Shown piece after piece: positions 42,330 through 50,781 of a DNA stretch of 64,000 bases (its first letter is position 1; each line of letters starts with the position of its first letter). This stretch comes from Serratia sp. Ag1 (GTDB taxonomy: Bacteria > Pseudomonadota > Gammaproteobacteria > Enterobacterales > Enterobacteriaceae), in contig NZ_JQEI01000023.1 of assembly GCF_000743355.1 (NCBI RefSeq), forward strand, positions 124,001-188,000, read 5' to 3'. The position numbers were made by a program, and so were the translations under genes. The notes under the pieces were generated by a model. It was not told the DNA's origin. It saw only the letters and a program-made list of their open reading frames with translations, and made no database searches.

Positions 42330-44021
42330 TTAGATTGGGCAAGCGCCCATTTTCTCTTCTTCCGACAGCGTCTCCAGCTTGAGATTATTCAGCATGCTGT
42401 TGGCAATCTCGCGCTCGCCCATCACCACCTGATCCGCCCCCTGTTCAGCAAGATACGAGATTTCATCATCATAATGGGCTCGGACAATGATCTCGAGGTT
42501 AGGCCGCTTGGCGCGGGCAGAGGCCACGATCTCACCGGCTTCATAGCTGTTGGGGATGGTTAACAGCAGCCAGCGTGCGCAGTCAAGGCGCGCCAGCTCC
42601 ATCACTTCTGGGTTGGCTGCATTACCCAGCACCACTTTAACCCCTTGTTCACGTAAAGCCTCGACCCGTGGGCGTGAGTTTTCAACCACCACCAGTGGGA
42701 TACCGGCCCGTTCGAGTTTGGCGCCCAGCAAGGTACCAACGTTACCAGAACCGACGATCAGGGCATGGTTACACATATCCACCGGGATCTGCTTCTCTTC
42801 TTCTACCGCCTCTTCCAGAATCTGGTCTTCCAAAGTTTCGGTTTTCGCCAGATAGCGATCCAGCAGGGTGAACAGCAGCGGGTTGAGCATAATTGACAGA
42901 ATCGCCCCGGCCAGCACCAGATTGCGGCTGTGCTGGTCCATCATGCCCAAGGTGATCCCCAGCCCGGCGAGAATAAAGGCAAACTCACCGATCTGCGCCA
43001 GGCTGGCAGAAATCGTTAGCGCGGTACGCTTGGAATGGCCGAACATTTTTACCAGCAGGAATGCCGCCAGGGACTTACCAAACACGATGATCGCCAGCGT
43101 GGCCAGCACGGCTAAAGGTTCATGCAGCAGAATCATCGGATCAAACAGCATCCCGACAGAGACAAAGAACAGCACCGCGAAGGCGTCGCGCAGCGGTAGC
43201 GTATCGTGTGCCGCCCGGTGGCTCAGTTCTGATTCGTTCAACACCATGCCAGCAAAGAAGGCACCCAGCGCAAATGAGACATCAAACAGGCCGACGGCAC
43301 CGTAAGCGATCCCCAGTGCTAATGCCAGCACCGCCAGCGTAAACAACTCACGTGAACCGGTACTGGCGGTTCTGGCCAGGATCCACGGCACCAACCGGCG
43401 GCCAACCACGATCATCAGCGCGATAAAGGCAATAACCTTACCGATGGTGATCGCCAGTTCGGTGAGCAACTTCGTGGTGCTGGCATTGTCGTTATTAATC
43501 ATGTTGCTGAAAGCTGGCAGCAGAACCAGCGTTAGCACCATGGCTAAATCTTCGACGATCAACCAACCGATGGCAATTTGCCCGCGCTGGCTGTCAATCA
43601 GTTGCCGTTCCTCCAGCGCTCGCAGCAGCACCACGGTACTGGCGGTAGACAGACACAGGCCAAATACCAGGCCGGAAACCAGATCCCATCCCATCAGCTT
43701 CGACAGCCCGATCCCCAGCAAAGTGGCGACGGTTATCTGGGCAATAGCGCCGGGGATGGCGATAGATTTTACCGCGAGAAGATCTTTCAGAGAGAAATGG
43801 AGGCCAACACCGAACATCAGCAGGATCACGCCGATTTCTGCCAGCTCGGGTGCCAGAGAGATATCGGCAACAAAACCGGGAGTAAACGGGCCAGCGAGCA
43901 CGCCAGCAGCCAGATACCCTACCAGAGGGGAGATGCGCAGGCGGTTTGCCAGCATTCCGAAGAGGAAGGCGAGTACTAATCCTCCGACAATCGTGGTGAT
44001 CAGGGGGGTTGAGTTATGCAT
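42330..44021 (-). CDS. ybaL: Cation/proton antiporter YbaL (KefC-like)
   Basis: This 563-residue protein has an N-terminal CPA2-type membrane domain of about 12 helices, and a C-terminal nucleotide-binding TrkA-N (RCK) domain with the motif VGSGNVGTLLG. It resembles the potassium efflux systems KefB/KefC. Its real ion and ligand are not established. It is conserved between gsk and fsr as in E. coli. Confidence 0.93.
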   Translation of the reverse strand: MHNSTPLITTIVGGLVLAFLFGMLANRLRISPLVGYLAAGVLAGPFTPGFVADISLAPELAEIGVILLMFGVGLHFSLKDLLAVKSIAIPGAIAQITVATLLGIGLSKLMGWDLVSGLVFGLCLSTASTVVLLRALEERQLIDSQRGQIAIGWLIVEDLAMVLTLVLLPAFSNMINNDNASTTKLLTELAITIGKVIAFIALMIVVGRRLVPWILARTASTGSRELFTLAVLALALGIAYGAVGLFDVSFALGAFFAGMVLNESELSHRAAHDTLPLRDAFAVLFFVSVGMLFDPMILLHEPLAVLATLAIIVFGKSLAAFLLVKMFGHSKRTALTISASLAQIGEFAFILAGLGITLGMMDQHSRNLVLAGAILSIMLNPLLFTLLDRYLAKTETLEDQILEEAVEEEKQIPVDMCNHALIVGSGNVGTLLGAKLERAGIPLVVVENSRPRVEALREQGVKVVLGNAANPEVMELARLDCARWLLLTIPNSYEAGEIVASARAKRPNLEIIVRAHYDDEISYLAEQGADQVVMGEREIANSMLNNLKLETLSEEEKMGACPI

Positions 44022-44207
44022 CCAGACTCCTTCTAGTTCGCATCACAGCCATTTGACGAAAATAGACAGAGAGTTTATTGCATTTGCTGGGATCGTGTTG
44101 GGGTAATTTTACGATTAATGTAAAAAAACAGAGAATTTCACATTTTTTGTACCAAATGGATTATTTTAAGGCTGGGTAGGGTAAATAATGCGGTTTTACA
44201 GGGTGAT

Positions 44208-44240
44208 TAACCCGGAAGAAAATGATTTTCAACCGGGTTA
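44208..44240. terminator. Long hairpin beyond fsr
   Basis: TAACCCGG and CCGGGTTA flank an inner GAAAAT-G-ATTTTC stem with AA/AA mismatches between. It starts 10 bases after the fsr stop (minus strand). No T run follows, so it may be a processed 3' end structure rather than a simple terminator. Confidence 0.4.
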
Positions 44241-44249
44241 TTGCCAGGG

Positions 44250-45470
44250 TTAATGCGTTTTGTGATTCACATTTGGCAGAAAAGCAGTGACAATCCCGAT
44301 TAACGGCAGGAAAGCGCAGATTTGATAAACCAGCTCGATACTGGTCAAATCGGCCACATAACCAAGAACTGCCGCACCTACGCCGCCCATACCGAAAGCA
44401 AAACCGAAGAATAGCCCGGAAACCATGCCCACTTTCCCCGGAATAAGATCTTGCGCATACACCAGAATGGCCGAAAACGCCGAAGCCAGAATCAGGCCGA
44501 TAATCACTGTCAAAACCCCGGTCCAGTAGAGAGATGCGTAGGGTAAAATCAGGGTAAATGGTGCCACACCAAGGATCGAGCCCCAAATCACATATTTACG
44601 CCCGATCTTGTCACCCAAAGGCCCACCAATCAGGGTTCCAGCAGCCACGGCAAACAGGAAGGCAAACAGATGAAGCTGGGCATTCTGTATCGAAATGCCG
44701 AACTTATGCATCAGATAAAAGGTGTAATAGCTAGTAATACTGGTGAGATAGAAATATTTGGAAAAAATCAGTACCAGCAGGATGCCTAGAGAGAACAGCA
44801 CGGTGCGTTTAGGCAGCGCCAATCCCTGGACCGCAGGTTTGGGCCTGCTCTGTGCGGCTCTGTGCTGCTGTTGATACCATTTGCTGACCTGTAGCAACAC
44901 CACAATCGCCAGCAGGGCGGCGAGCGAAAACCAGGCGACATTGCCCTTGCCATATGGCGCGATCACCAGAGCCGCCAGCAATGGGCCGAGTGCGCTGCCG
45001 AAGTTGCCGCCTACCTGGAATAAGGATTGCGCCAGACCGTGCCGCCCGCCAGAGGCCATGCGCGCGACCCGTGAGGATTCCGGGTGGAAAACCGAAGAGC
45101 CGGTGCCCACCAGCGCTGCGGCCAACAGCACCAGCGGGAAAGTATTCGCCACCGAAAGCAGCAATAAGCCGGAAAGGGTGAACCCCATACCGACGGGGAG
45201 CGAGTAGGGCTGCGGATGTTTATCGGTGTAATAACCAATCAGCGGTTGCAGCAACGATGCGGAGAGCTGATAGGTCAGGGTGATCATGCCGATTTGCACA
45301 AAACTGAGGTTGAAATCGGCGCGCAGGATCGGGTAAATCGCCAGGATCAGCGATTGAATCATATCATTGAGCAGGTGAGAAACGCTGATAGCACCGAGAA
45401 TCGAAAAAACGGTGCCTTTAACCGCACTGCTTCTGGCTGGTGGCAGGGCGGCCTCGCTACGGTCAGTCAT
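44250..45470 (-). CDS. fsr: Fosmidomycin resistance MFS transporter Fsr
   Basis: Fsr is a 12-helix major facilitator family efflux protein that raises resistance to fosmidomycin. The 406 residues match E. coli. The MFS loop motif GDKIGRKY and an N-terminal block VSHLLNDMIQSLILAIYP are present. It is divergent from ushA across a region with an ERIC element. Confidence 0.95.
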   Translation of the reverse strand: MTDRSEAALPPARSSAVKGTVFSILGAISVSHLLNDMIQSLILAIYPILRADFNLSFVQIGMITLTYQLSASLLQPLIGYYTDKHPQPYSLPVGMGFTLSGLLLLSVANTFPLVLLAAALVGTGSSVFHPESSRVARMASGGRHGLAQSLFQVGGNFGSALGPLLAALVIAPYGKGNVAWFSLAALLAIVVLLQVSKWYQQQHRAAQSRPKPAVQGLALPKRTVLFSLGILLVLIFSKYFYLTSITSYYTFYLMHKFGISIQNAQLHLFAFLFAVAAGTLIGGPLGDKIGRKYVIWGSILGVAPFTLILPYASLYWTGVLTVIIGLILASAFSAILVYAQDLIPGKVGMVSGLFFGFAFGMGGVGAAVLGYVADLTSIELVYQICAFLPLIGIVTAFLPNVNHKTH

Positions 45471-45545
45471 ATTATTATTAGCCTGATAAGTGGATACAAA
45501 GTCGTCATCTTATACCCTTTATCTGGCTCATGAAATATTGTTGCT

Positions 45546-45672
45546 TATACCCGTCATACTTCAAGTTGCTTGGGTGTTGGCTGCCTTCACTCACCCCAGT
45601 CACTTACTTGAGTAAGCTCCTAGGGATTCGTTCAGTTGCCGCCTACAAGCAACTCGAATTATTTTGGGTATA
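45546..45672. repeat. ERIC element (127 bp)
   Basis: The block contains ACTCACCCCAGTCACTTACT and AGTAAGCTCCTAGGGATTCG, the two ERIC primer-region cores. The ends form an imperfect inverted repeat (TATACCCGTCATACTTCAAG vs the complement of the end TTGGGTATA region). The length is 127 bases, the canonical ERIC size. It sits between divergent fsr and ushA and could affect mRNA stability. Confidence 0.93.
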
Positions 45673-45831
45673 GATGTTATTCCACCGTGGCGATACCTCC
45701 AGCCTGATTGGTCGGTAGCCTATCCGGCATAATCCAGCTTGTGTCACAAAAATTTGAAATTGCTTGCTGATAATTCGCGTTACACTTCTGCACACATCGA
45801 CAATACCTGTTATCAGCAATGGAGATCCGCC

Positions 45832-47484
45832 ATGCGTTTTTCACTAAAAACCACCGCATGTGCGTTGGCCGTGTCCCTGACTTTGTTTGCGGGAGCGGCC
45901 AGTGCCTGGGAAAAGGATAAAACCTACGACATCACCATCTTGCACACCAACGATCATCATGGACATTTCTGGCAAAACGATCACGGTGAATACGGTTTAG
46001 GCGCGCAAAAAACGCTGGTGGACAGCATTCGTCAGGAAGTGGCTGCCAAAGGTGGCAGCGTATTACTGTTGTCCGGTGGCGACATTAATACCGGTGTACC
46101 GGAATCTGACTTACAGGATGCTGAACCGGATTTCCGTGGCATGACATTGATTGGCTACGACGCAATGGCGATCGGTAACCACGAATTTGACAACCCACTC
46201 AGCGTATTGCGTCAGCAGGAAAAGTGGGCCTCTTTCCCGCTGCTGTCAGCCAACATTTATCAGAAAAGCACCCAGCAGCGTTTATTCAAACCCTATGCGT
46301 TATTTGATAAGCAAGGGGTCAAGATTGCGGTAATTGGCTTGACCACCGACGACACCGCCAAGATCGGCAACCCGGAGTATTTCACCGATATTGAGTTCCG
46401 CGTTCCGGCGCAGGAAGCCAAACGGGTGGTCGAGAAGTTACGCAAAGATGAAAAGCCGGACGTGATTATCGCCGCCACCCATATGGGCCACTACGATGAT
46501 GGCAACCACGGTTCTAACGCACCGGGCGATGTGGAAATGGCCCGCAGCCTGCCTGCCGGTTACCTCGATATGATTGTGGGGGGCCATTCGCAGGATCCGG
46601 TTTGTATGGCCAGTGAGAATCACAAACAGGTGGATTATGTGCCAGGAACGCCGTGCGCGCCGGATCGTCAGAACGGTACCTGGATTGTGCAGGCGCACGA
46701 ATGGGGCAAGTACGTGGGCCGTGCCGACTTCCAGTTCCGCAACGGCGAGCTGAAGCTGATGCATTACCAACTGATACCGGTCAACCTAAAGAAGAAGGTC
46801 GAGAAGGCCGATGGCACCAGCGAACGTGTCTACTACACCCAGGCGATTGCCGAAGATCCAGGCATGATGAAGCTGCTGACGCCGTTCCAGGAAAAAGGCC
46901 AGGCACAGTTGGGCGTGAAGATCGGCAGTGTTAACGGCAAACTGGAAGGGGATCGCAGCAAAGTGCGTTTTGTGCAAACCAACTTGGCCCGTGTGCTGCT
47001 GGCTGCACAAATCGAAAGAGCCAACGCTGATTTTGCCGTGATGAGCGGGGGAGGCGTGCGGGACTCGATCGAGGCGGGCGAGATCACCTATAAAAACGTG
47101 CTCAAGGTACAGCCGTTTGGCAATACGCTGACCTATGTCGATATGAAAGGCAGCGAAGTCCAGCAGTATCTGGCGACAGTGGCGAATATGAAGGTGGATT
47201 CCGGTGCCTATGCCCAACTTGCCAACGTCAGCCTGGTGGCAGACGGTAAAGGCGTCAGTGAGGTGAAAATCAAAGGTGAACCGCTGCAGGCAGATAAAAC
47301 CTATCGCTTGGCCACGCTAAGTTTTAACGCGTTGGGTGGTGATGGTTATCCGAAGGTTTCTACTCTGCCGAGCTATGTGAATACCGGCTTTATTGACGCA
47401 GAAGTGCTGAAGCAGTATATCGAGAAGCATTCACCGTTGGATGCGGCGGCGTTTGAACCTAAGGGTGAGATTGTTTATAACTAA
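45832..47484 (+). CDS. ushA: UDP-sugar hydrolase / 5'-nucleotidase UshA
   Basis: UshA is a periplasmic dinuclear metallo-enzyme that hydrolyses UDP-sugars and 5'-nucleotides. The start at 45832 (MRFSLKTTACALAVS) gives 550 residues, as in E. coli, with a signal peptide ending ASA-W at about residue 25. The metal-site motif ILHTNDHHGHF puts Asp41 and His43 at the E. coli positions; GNHEFDNP, THMGHYD and GGHSQDP follow. The C-terminal nucleotidase domain has GDGYP. Confidence 0.97.
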   Translation: MRFSLKTTACALAVSLTLFAGAASAWEKDKTYDITILHTNDHHGHFWQNDHGEYGLGAQKTLVDSIRQEVAAKGGSVLLLSGGDINTGVPESDLQDAEPDFRGMTLIGYDAMAIGNHEFDNPLSVLRQQEKWASFPLLSANIYQKSTQQRLFKPYALFDKQGVKIAVIGLTTDDTAKIGNPEYFTDIEFRVPAQEAKRVVEKLRKDEKPDVIIAATHMGHYDDGNHGSNAPGDVEMARSLPAGYLDMIVGGHSQDPVCMASENHKQVDYVPGTPCAPDRQNGTWIVQAHEWGKYVGRADFQFRNGELKLMHYQLIPVNLKKKVEKADGTSERVYYTQAIAEDPGMMKLLTPFQEKGQAQLGVKIGSVNGKLEGDRSKVRFVQTNLARVLLAAQIERANADFAVMSGGGVRDSIEAGEITYKNVLKVQPFGNTLTYVDMKGSEVQQYLATVANMKVDSGAYAQLANVSLVADGKGVSEVKIKGEPLQADKTYRLATLSFNALGGDGYPKVSTLPSYVNTGFIDAEVLKQYIEKHSPLDAAAFEPKGEIVYN

Positions 47485-47496
47485 TTAAATTTTAAG

Positions 47497-47535
47497 GCGG
47501 TTTTCTTTCAGTGATATGACTGAAAACCGCTGTTT
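47497..47535 (+). terminator. Terminator after ushA
   Basis: GCGGTTTT and TCAGT pair with ACTGA and AAAACCGC around a 6-base loop, with a 3-base bulge, then TGTTT. The prophage boundary must lie at or just after this structure. Confidence 0.75.
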
Positions 47536-47556
47536 CCGCCACTCACACAAACTCTT

Positions 47557-47589
47557 CTGCAAAACCCCTGCAAAACTTTTCTGCAAAAC
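47557..47589. repeat. Three direct repeats CTGCAAAAC, candidate Int arm sites
   Basis: CTGCAAAAC occurs at 47557-47565, 47568-47576 and 47581-47589, with repeat distances of 11 and 13 bases, between ushA and int. In lambda attL the P' arm next to int holds three tandem Int arm-binding sites with about 10-base spacing. The match in place and layout supports the same role; the sequence itself is not the lambda one. Confidence 0.55.
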
Positions 47590-47609
47590 GGTACGAAAAA
47601 TAACCGTTA

Positions 47610-48734
47610 TCACACCGCGATAACTGTCCAATTTTTACCCCTATCATCATTGTATTTATCGGTCATTTGCTGGTTTTTATGTCCCAGTAAAGACATCGTA
47701 TCGATACCCTGATCGCGGTACAGGCGTTCGGAGAGTGACCGCTGTTCGTGGAATGTTGGCGGGGTTCCCTTACTCCATTTCAGTCCGGACCGATCTCTTG
47801 CCTTGCTAAATGTTGTCGTAATGCTCTGATAGCCAATTTGGCCACCCCTCTTTGCGGTCGATATAGAATGGTGGTGGTGAAGTAAGTACGGGCTTACAAT
47901 CCGATCCCGGCATTCCGCTATGACTTCACGAAGGCTCACGTTTATTGCATTGCACCGCAAGCTTAATGGGATAGCCAAGCGTGCCCCTGTTTTCTCCTGT
48001 TCTACATGCAAATGATCGTCCCAAACGTCAGCAAATTTCATGTTGGCGATATCTGAAAGACGTTGGCCGGTAACAATGGCCAGCAGCATAGACCTACGCA
48101 GATAAGGTTGGAATAATGCCGCTGCTTCGAGAATGGATTGCCATTCATCCAGATCTAGACGCTGACGTTGAACCTTGGCCTTGGGGTTCTTTGTTGCCTG
48201 AGCAGGGTTGTAACCAGGAGGAACCTCCCCGGCGTGTTGCGCTTCCTTGTACACATCAATAATCACCCTGCGTACAACTTGAGCCATGATAGCCTGCCCG
48301 CGCTCCTTGTATGGTTCCAGAATGTCAGCGATATCTCGCACGCTAACTTCGGCGAGCTGCTTGTTACCAATTTCTGAACGCATCACCTTTACCGGGTTCT
48401 TTTTCTGGTTCACGGTTGAAGGCTTGATTTCGCCAAGCTGCAGGCGTTCTTCCTGAATTTTCCAGTAACGATCAAGCCAACCGCTGACCGAAATACTTTC
48501 GCCCAAGCTTCGACTGATCTTGTCTCGAGCCAAAAGTAATTGGTTCATCTTCTGTTCGGACAGCCTAGAATTGGCCTCTGCGGCGATCGTTCTCGCTGCC
48601 TCTTCATCGGTACCCAGGCCATGAAACTTCCCTGTTACGGGGTGCTTGTAACGCCAATACACCTTTTTGGTTCTTGCGTCGGTGTAGCACGATAGTCCAG
48701 GGATGGTGACGTTGTACTTACGTGGCCGCGCCAT
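47610..48734 (-). CDS. int: Lambda-type tyrosine integrase
   Basis: This 374-residue integrase resembles phage lambda Int along its whole length: an N-terminal arm-binding domain, core-binding domain and a catalytic domain. The catalytic residues are Arg in VTGQRLSDI, Lys in EQEKTGARLA, His and Arg in TFHEQRSLSERL, His in LLGHKNQQM, and nucleophile Tyr in DKYNDDRGKNW. The start is ATG at 48734 with AAGGA 9 bases before; a TTG two codons earlier is too close to it. It overlaps xis by 17 bases, as in lambda. Confidence 0.95.
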   Translation of the reverse strand: MARPRKYNVTIPGLSCYTDARTKKVYWRYKHPVTGKFHGLGTDEEAARTIAAEANSRLSEQKMNQLLLARDKISRSLGESISVSGWLDRYWKIQEERLQLGEIKPSTVNQKKNPVKVMRSEIGNKQLAEVSVRDIADILEPYKERGQAIMAQVVRRVIIDVYKEAQHAGEVPPGYNPAQATKNPKAKVQRQRLDLDEWQSILEAAALFQPYLRRSMLLAIVTGQRLSDIANMKFADVWDDHLHVEQEKTGARLAIPLSLRCNAINVSLREVIAECRDRIVSPYLLHHHHSISTAKRGGQIGYQSITTTFSKARDRSGLKWSKGTPPTFHEQRSLSERLYRDQGIDTMSLLGHKNQQMTDKYNDDRGKNWTVIAV

Positions 48735-48960
48735 CTTCAAGTATCCTTCTCAAGCGTGGATCATCATCTTTTTTAACCACTGGACGGGCAGACATACCGA
48801 CAAATCGCGCCGTTCTATCTACTCGCCAGTACCTGCCAGCCTTGACTGGCTGGGGCGATATCATGCCATTTTTAGCGAACTTAATCAGTGTGGGGTAACT
48901 GGGCACCGGCTCGTCAAACTCTTCCTTTGCCCAGTCAGTGAGCTTTATTGTGCGAGACAT
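48718..48960 (-). CDS. xis: Excisionase (Xis-like)
   Basis: This 80-residue basic protein resembles the excisionase family: a winged-helix segment SYPTLIKFAKNGMISPQPVKAGRYWRVD precedes a basic tail (key motif ISPQPVKAGRYWRV). It would bend attR and steer Int to excision. GGAGGT precedes the ATG. Its 3' end overlaps int. Confidence 0.85.
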   Translation of the reverse strand: MSRTIKLTDWAKEEFDEPVPSYPTLIKFAKNGMISPQPVKAGRYWRVDRTARFVGMSARPVVKKDDDPRLRRILEDGAAT

Positions 48961-48997
48961 CCGACACCTCCACGAGATAACCCTGCCTCCAGCTTAT

Positions 48998-49219
48998 TCA
49001 TCGCTTCATCTCCTGCCGCACAACGCGGTAAGCGCGCATCACTATCGGCGTTTTGCCACTGATTACGGTTTTCATGCGGAAGAAACCAGAGTGCACCGCC
49101 GTAACGCTGGTCAGAAAGAGGGCGGTATCGACCACCCGGTTATGCTTACGGAATTCAAACACCGTGCTGGTGGTCGTGAGGCTGGCGGTAACGCCATGAT
49201 CCTGATAATCGATTTTCAT
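48998..49219 (-). CDS. Small phage protein of unknown function
   Basis: A 73-residue protein, MKIDYQDHGVTASLTTTSTV..., that I do not recognise. It is basic at the C-terminus (RAYRVVRQEMKR). Its ATG overlaps the stop of the preceding gene (ATGA), which supports translation in a leftward operon. No membrane segment is seen. Confidence 0.6.
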   Translation of the reverse strand: MKIDYQDHGVTASLTTTSTVFEFRKHNRVVDTALFLTSVTAVHSGFFRMKTVISGKTPIVMRAYRVVRQEMKR

Positions 49220-49443
49220 TGCTTTGGCTCCACCGGGTTTAACTTTATGCCAATGTGCTTGGCATAGCGGCGCATGCTGCGATTCAGCGGCATCTGCACA
49301 TTGCCGTCATTGGTGCGGTACTCCGCCACCGACTGCTGAACGTTGGCGTATTCATGAACCGGCTCCCTGGTCAGCCGGTGACCCTGCGCCAAGGTCACGC
49401 CGCACAAACCTTGGCGCGTTTTGCTGTTGCGTCTCTTTGGCAT
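49216..49443 (-). CDS. Small basic phage protein of unknown function
   Basis: A 75-residue basic protein (MPKRRNSKTRQGLCG...) not recognised. The start at 49443 has GGAGAG about 6 bases upstream; a 15-codon extension lacks this. It overlaps the next gene by four bases at the ATGA. The KRR and SMRRYAKHIG segments suggest nucleic-acid contact, but this is only a guess from charge. Confidence 0.6.
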   Translation of the reverse strand: MPKRRNSKTRQGLCGVTLAQGHRLTREPVHEYANVQQSVAEYRTNDGNVQMPLNRSMRRYAKHIGIKLNPVEPKQ

Positions 49444-49445
49444 GG

Positions 49446-49676
49446 TTAACTCTCCGGTTTGCCAGTGTATTTCGCCTGCCCTGCACACAAATCGGCGTTA
49501 TGAACACACAGATCACGCTCTTGCTCTGTGAGTCCTGCTGAGGTGTGCCCTCCACGCCAAACCTCGGCGGCCCGACGATAAAGGCTGCGTTCTGCCAAAG
49601 CTCCGGCCTTGGTGTGCAACTGCAGGAATGCGCTGCTCGGGCTTTTGGGCGTCTTGCTGTTGTAGACCTTTGCCAT
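49446..49676 (-). CDS. ANR-family regulator-like protein
   Basis: This 76-residue protein has the ANR pattern: helix with A-x-x-x-E-x-x-x-Y-x-x-A-A-x-x-W (AGALAERSLYRRAAEVW), then a helix ending N-x-x-x-C (ERDLCVHNADLCAG). ANR proteins bind AraC-type activators in enteric pathogens and block them. The start at 49676 follows the previous gene by one base. Assignment is from pattern only. Confidence 0.6.
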   Translation of the reverse strand: MAKVYNSKTPKSPSSAFLQLHTKAGALAERSLYRRAAEVWRGGHTSAGLTEQERDLCVHNADLCAGQAKYTGKPES

Positions 49677-49677
49677 A

Positions 49678-49962
49678 TCACCGCACCCCGCTGGTGGTCT
49701 TGTTGATGTGGTTGCCGAGCGCCTCGGCCATCTTCTTCGCTTCTTTTTCGGCAGCGGCCTTCTGACGCCATGCCTCATAGCGTGCAGACAATGTGCGGTG
49801 CTTATCACAGCGGTCAGCTCTGCGGTCGGCCCATTCACGATTAACAAGCTTTACGGCGACTGCGCTGGCCTGTCGCCAGAACGTGGCCGCAAGGTCTAAC
49901 TGTCCAGCCTTCTCGAATTTGGCCGCTTGGATCGCGTTGAGCATGTAGGGGCTTAAGTTCAT
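49678..49962 (-). CDS. ANR-family regulator-like protein
   Basis: This 94-residue protein has the ANR/PerC-like core more clearly: AIQAAKFEKAGQLDLAATFW then REWADRRADRC, followed by a charged coiled-coil tail (YEAWRQKAAAEKEAKKMAEAL). GGAGGGG precedes the ATG. It directly precedes a second ANR-like gene, so the pair may have arisen by duplication. Function in the phage is unknown. Confidence 0.65.
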   Translation of the reverse strand: MNLSPYMLNAIQAAKFEKAGQLDLAATFWRQASAVAVKLVNREWADRRADRCDKHRTLSARYEAWRQKAAAEKEAKKMAEALGNHINKTTSGVR

Positions 49963-50330
49963 TTAGTCCCCTCCGCGACTTTGCTATTGATGTAACCTTC
50001 AATAGCTTCGGGCACATCATCGAGGAGGGAGCTGAGCGCTCCGACCAACTTAATCAGTTCTTTATCCTCGGCGGTGCATGTCTCCAGCCAGATACCTATG
50101 ACTGCTTGTGCTTGCTCCACCCGGCACTGAACGTCAGTTAATTGCATGATCCCCCCCCCCTCCGTTATGTTGCTGGCGATGTCATGGATAACTCCGATAA
50201 GTTCGAGCTGTACGCCTCGTTCGGTACTGTTTGCGGTGAGGCATAAAGCGGCCTCAGCTAGATCTTTGATCTTTGCCAGAGCATCAATTGCGCCTAGGTT
50301 GCATGGTGCTTTTTGAGAGTCAGTTGCCAT
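49959..50330 (-). CDS. Early phage protein, possibly a G-tract fusion of two genes
   Basis: The open frame codes for 123 residues (MATDSQKAPCNLGAI... to ...NSKVAEGTK). It crosses a run of ten G (plus-strand C at 50151-50160) read as E-GGG-I, followed at once by ATG-CAA-TTA (MQLTDVQCRVEQAQAV). With 9 or 11 G the first part would stop within a few codons, and the second would be a separate 62-residue gene with the G run as its ribosome-binding site. Both parts are unknown. It overlaps its neighbours by 1-4 bases. Confidence 0.6.
   Translation of the reverse strand: MATDSQKAPCNLGAIDALAKIKDLAEAALCLTANSTERGVQLELIGVIHDIASNITEGGGIMQLTDVQCRVEQAQAVIGIWLETCTAEDKELIKLVGALSSLLDDVPEAIEGYINSKVAEGTK
50151..50160. 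repeat. Homopolymer tract of ten C/G
   Basis: Ten C on the plus strand (G on the coding strand) inside the 49959-50330 gene and three bases before an internal ATG. Confidence 0.9.
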
Positions 50331-50698
50331 CAGTGCACCACCTGCAGGGGCGATTTCCCTGGGTTTTCCAATGCATCCGATACAGCGGCTTTCATCATTT
50401 CTTCCATGACCGTGGTGCCGAGGGCTGTTAATTTGTGCTTGCAAGTCAGCATTCCGTGATAAAGGGTGGTTATGTGGGTGTTTCCAGCTTGCCGGCCAAA
50501 TTCTTCATAGCCTGGATGCTCAATCAGGCTGACCATGCATTGCTCAAGGCTTTTCTGCGTTACGTAAACACGGACTACATTGTTTTTCGGCAGAACGATA
50601 TCAGCCCACCCACCGCCATAATGGCCTTGGCAGAAACCTAAATAGGCTGTGATAATCCGGCGTCTATTTCTTTCGATTAGGTTAATTCTCTCTGACAT
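50330..50698 (-). CDS. Phage protein of unknown function
   Basis: A 122-residue protein (MSERINLIERNRRRIITAYLGFCQGHYGGGWADI...) that I do not recognise. The N-terminus is basic. Its stop overlaps the next start (ATGA), so translation is coupled. AAAAGG lies about 9 bases upstream of the ATG. Confidence 0.65.
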   Translation of the reverse strand: MSERINLIERNRRRIITAYLGFCQGHYGGGWADIVLPKNNVVRVYVTQKSLEQCMVSLIEHPGYEEFGRQAGNTHITTLYHGMLTCKHKLTALGTTVMEEMMKAAVSDALENPGKSPLQVVH

Positions 50699-50781
50699 AG
50701 CTAATTACCTTTTCCTGAGTTTAGGCCGAGCGAATCCCTCAGCCTGATGGCTGTTATTAAATTTATTTCTGAGTTGCTTAA

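Noticed and set aside
47484-47610. tRNA gene as prophage attachment site
   Set aside because: No cloverleaf or conserved T-arm sequence is present near int; the target is probably the ushA 3' region.
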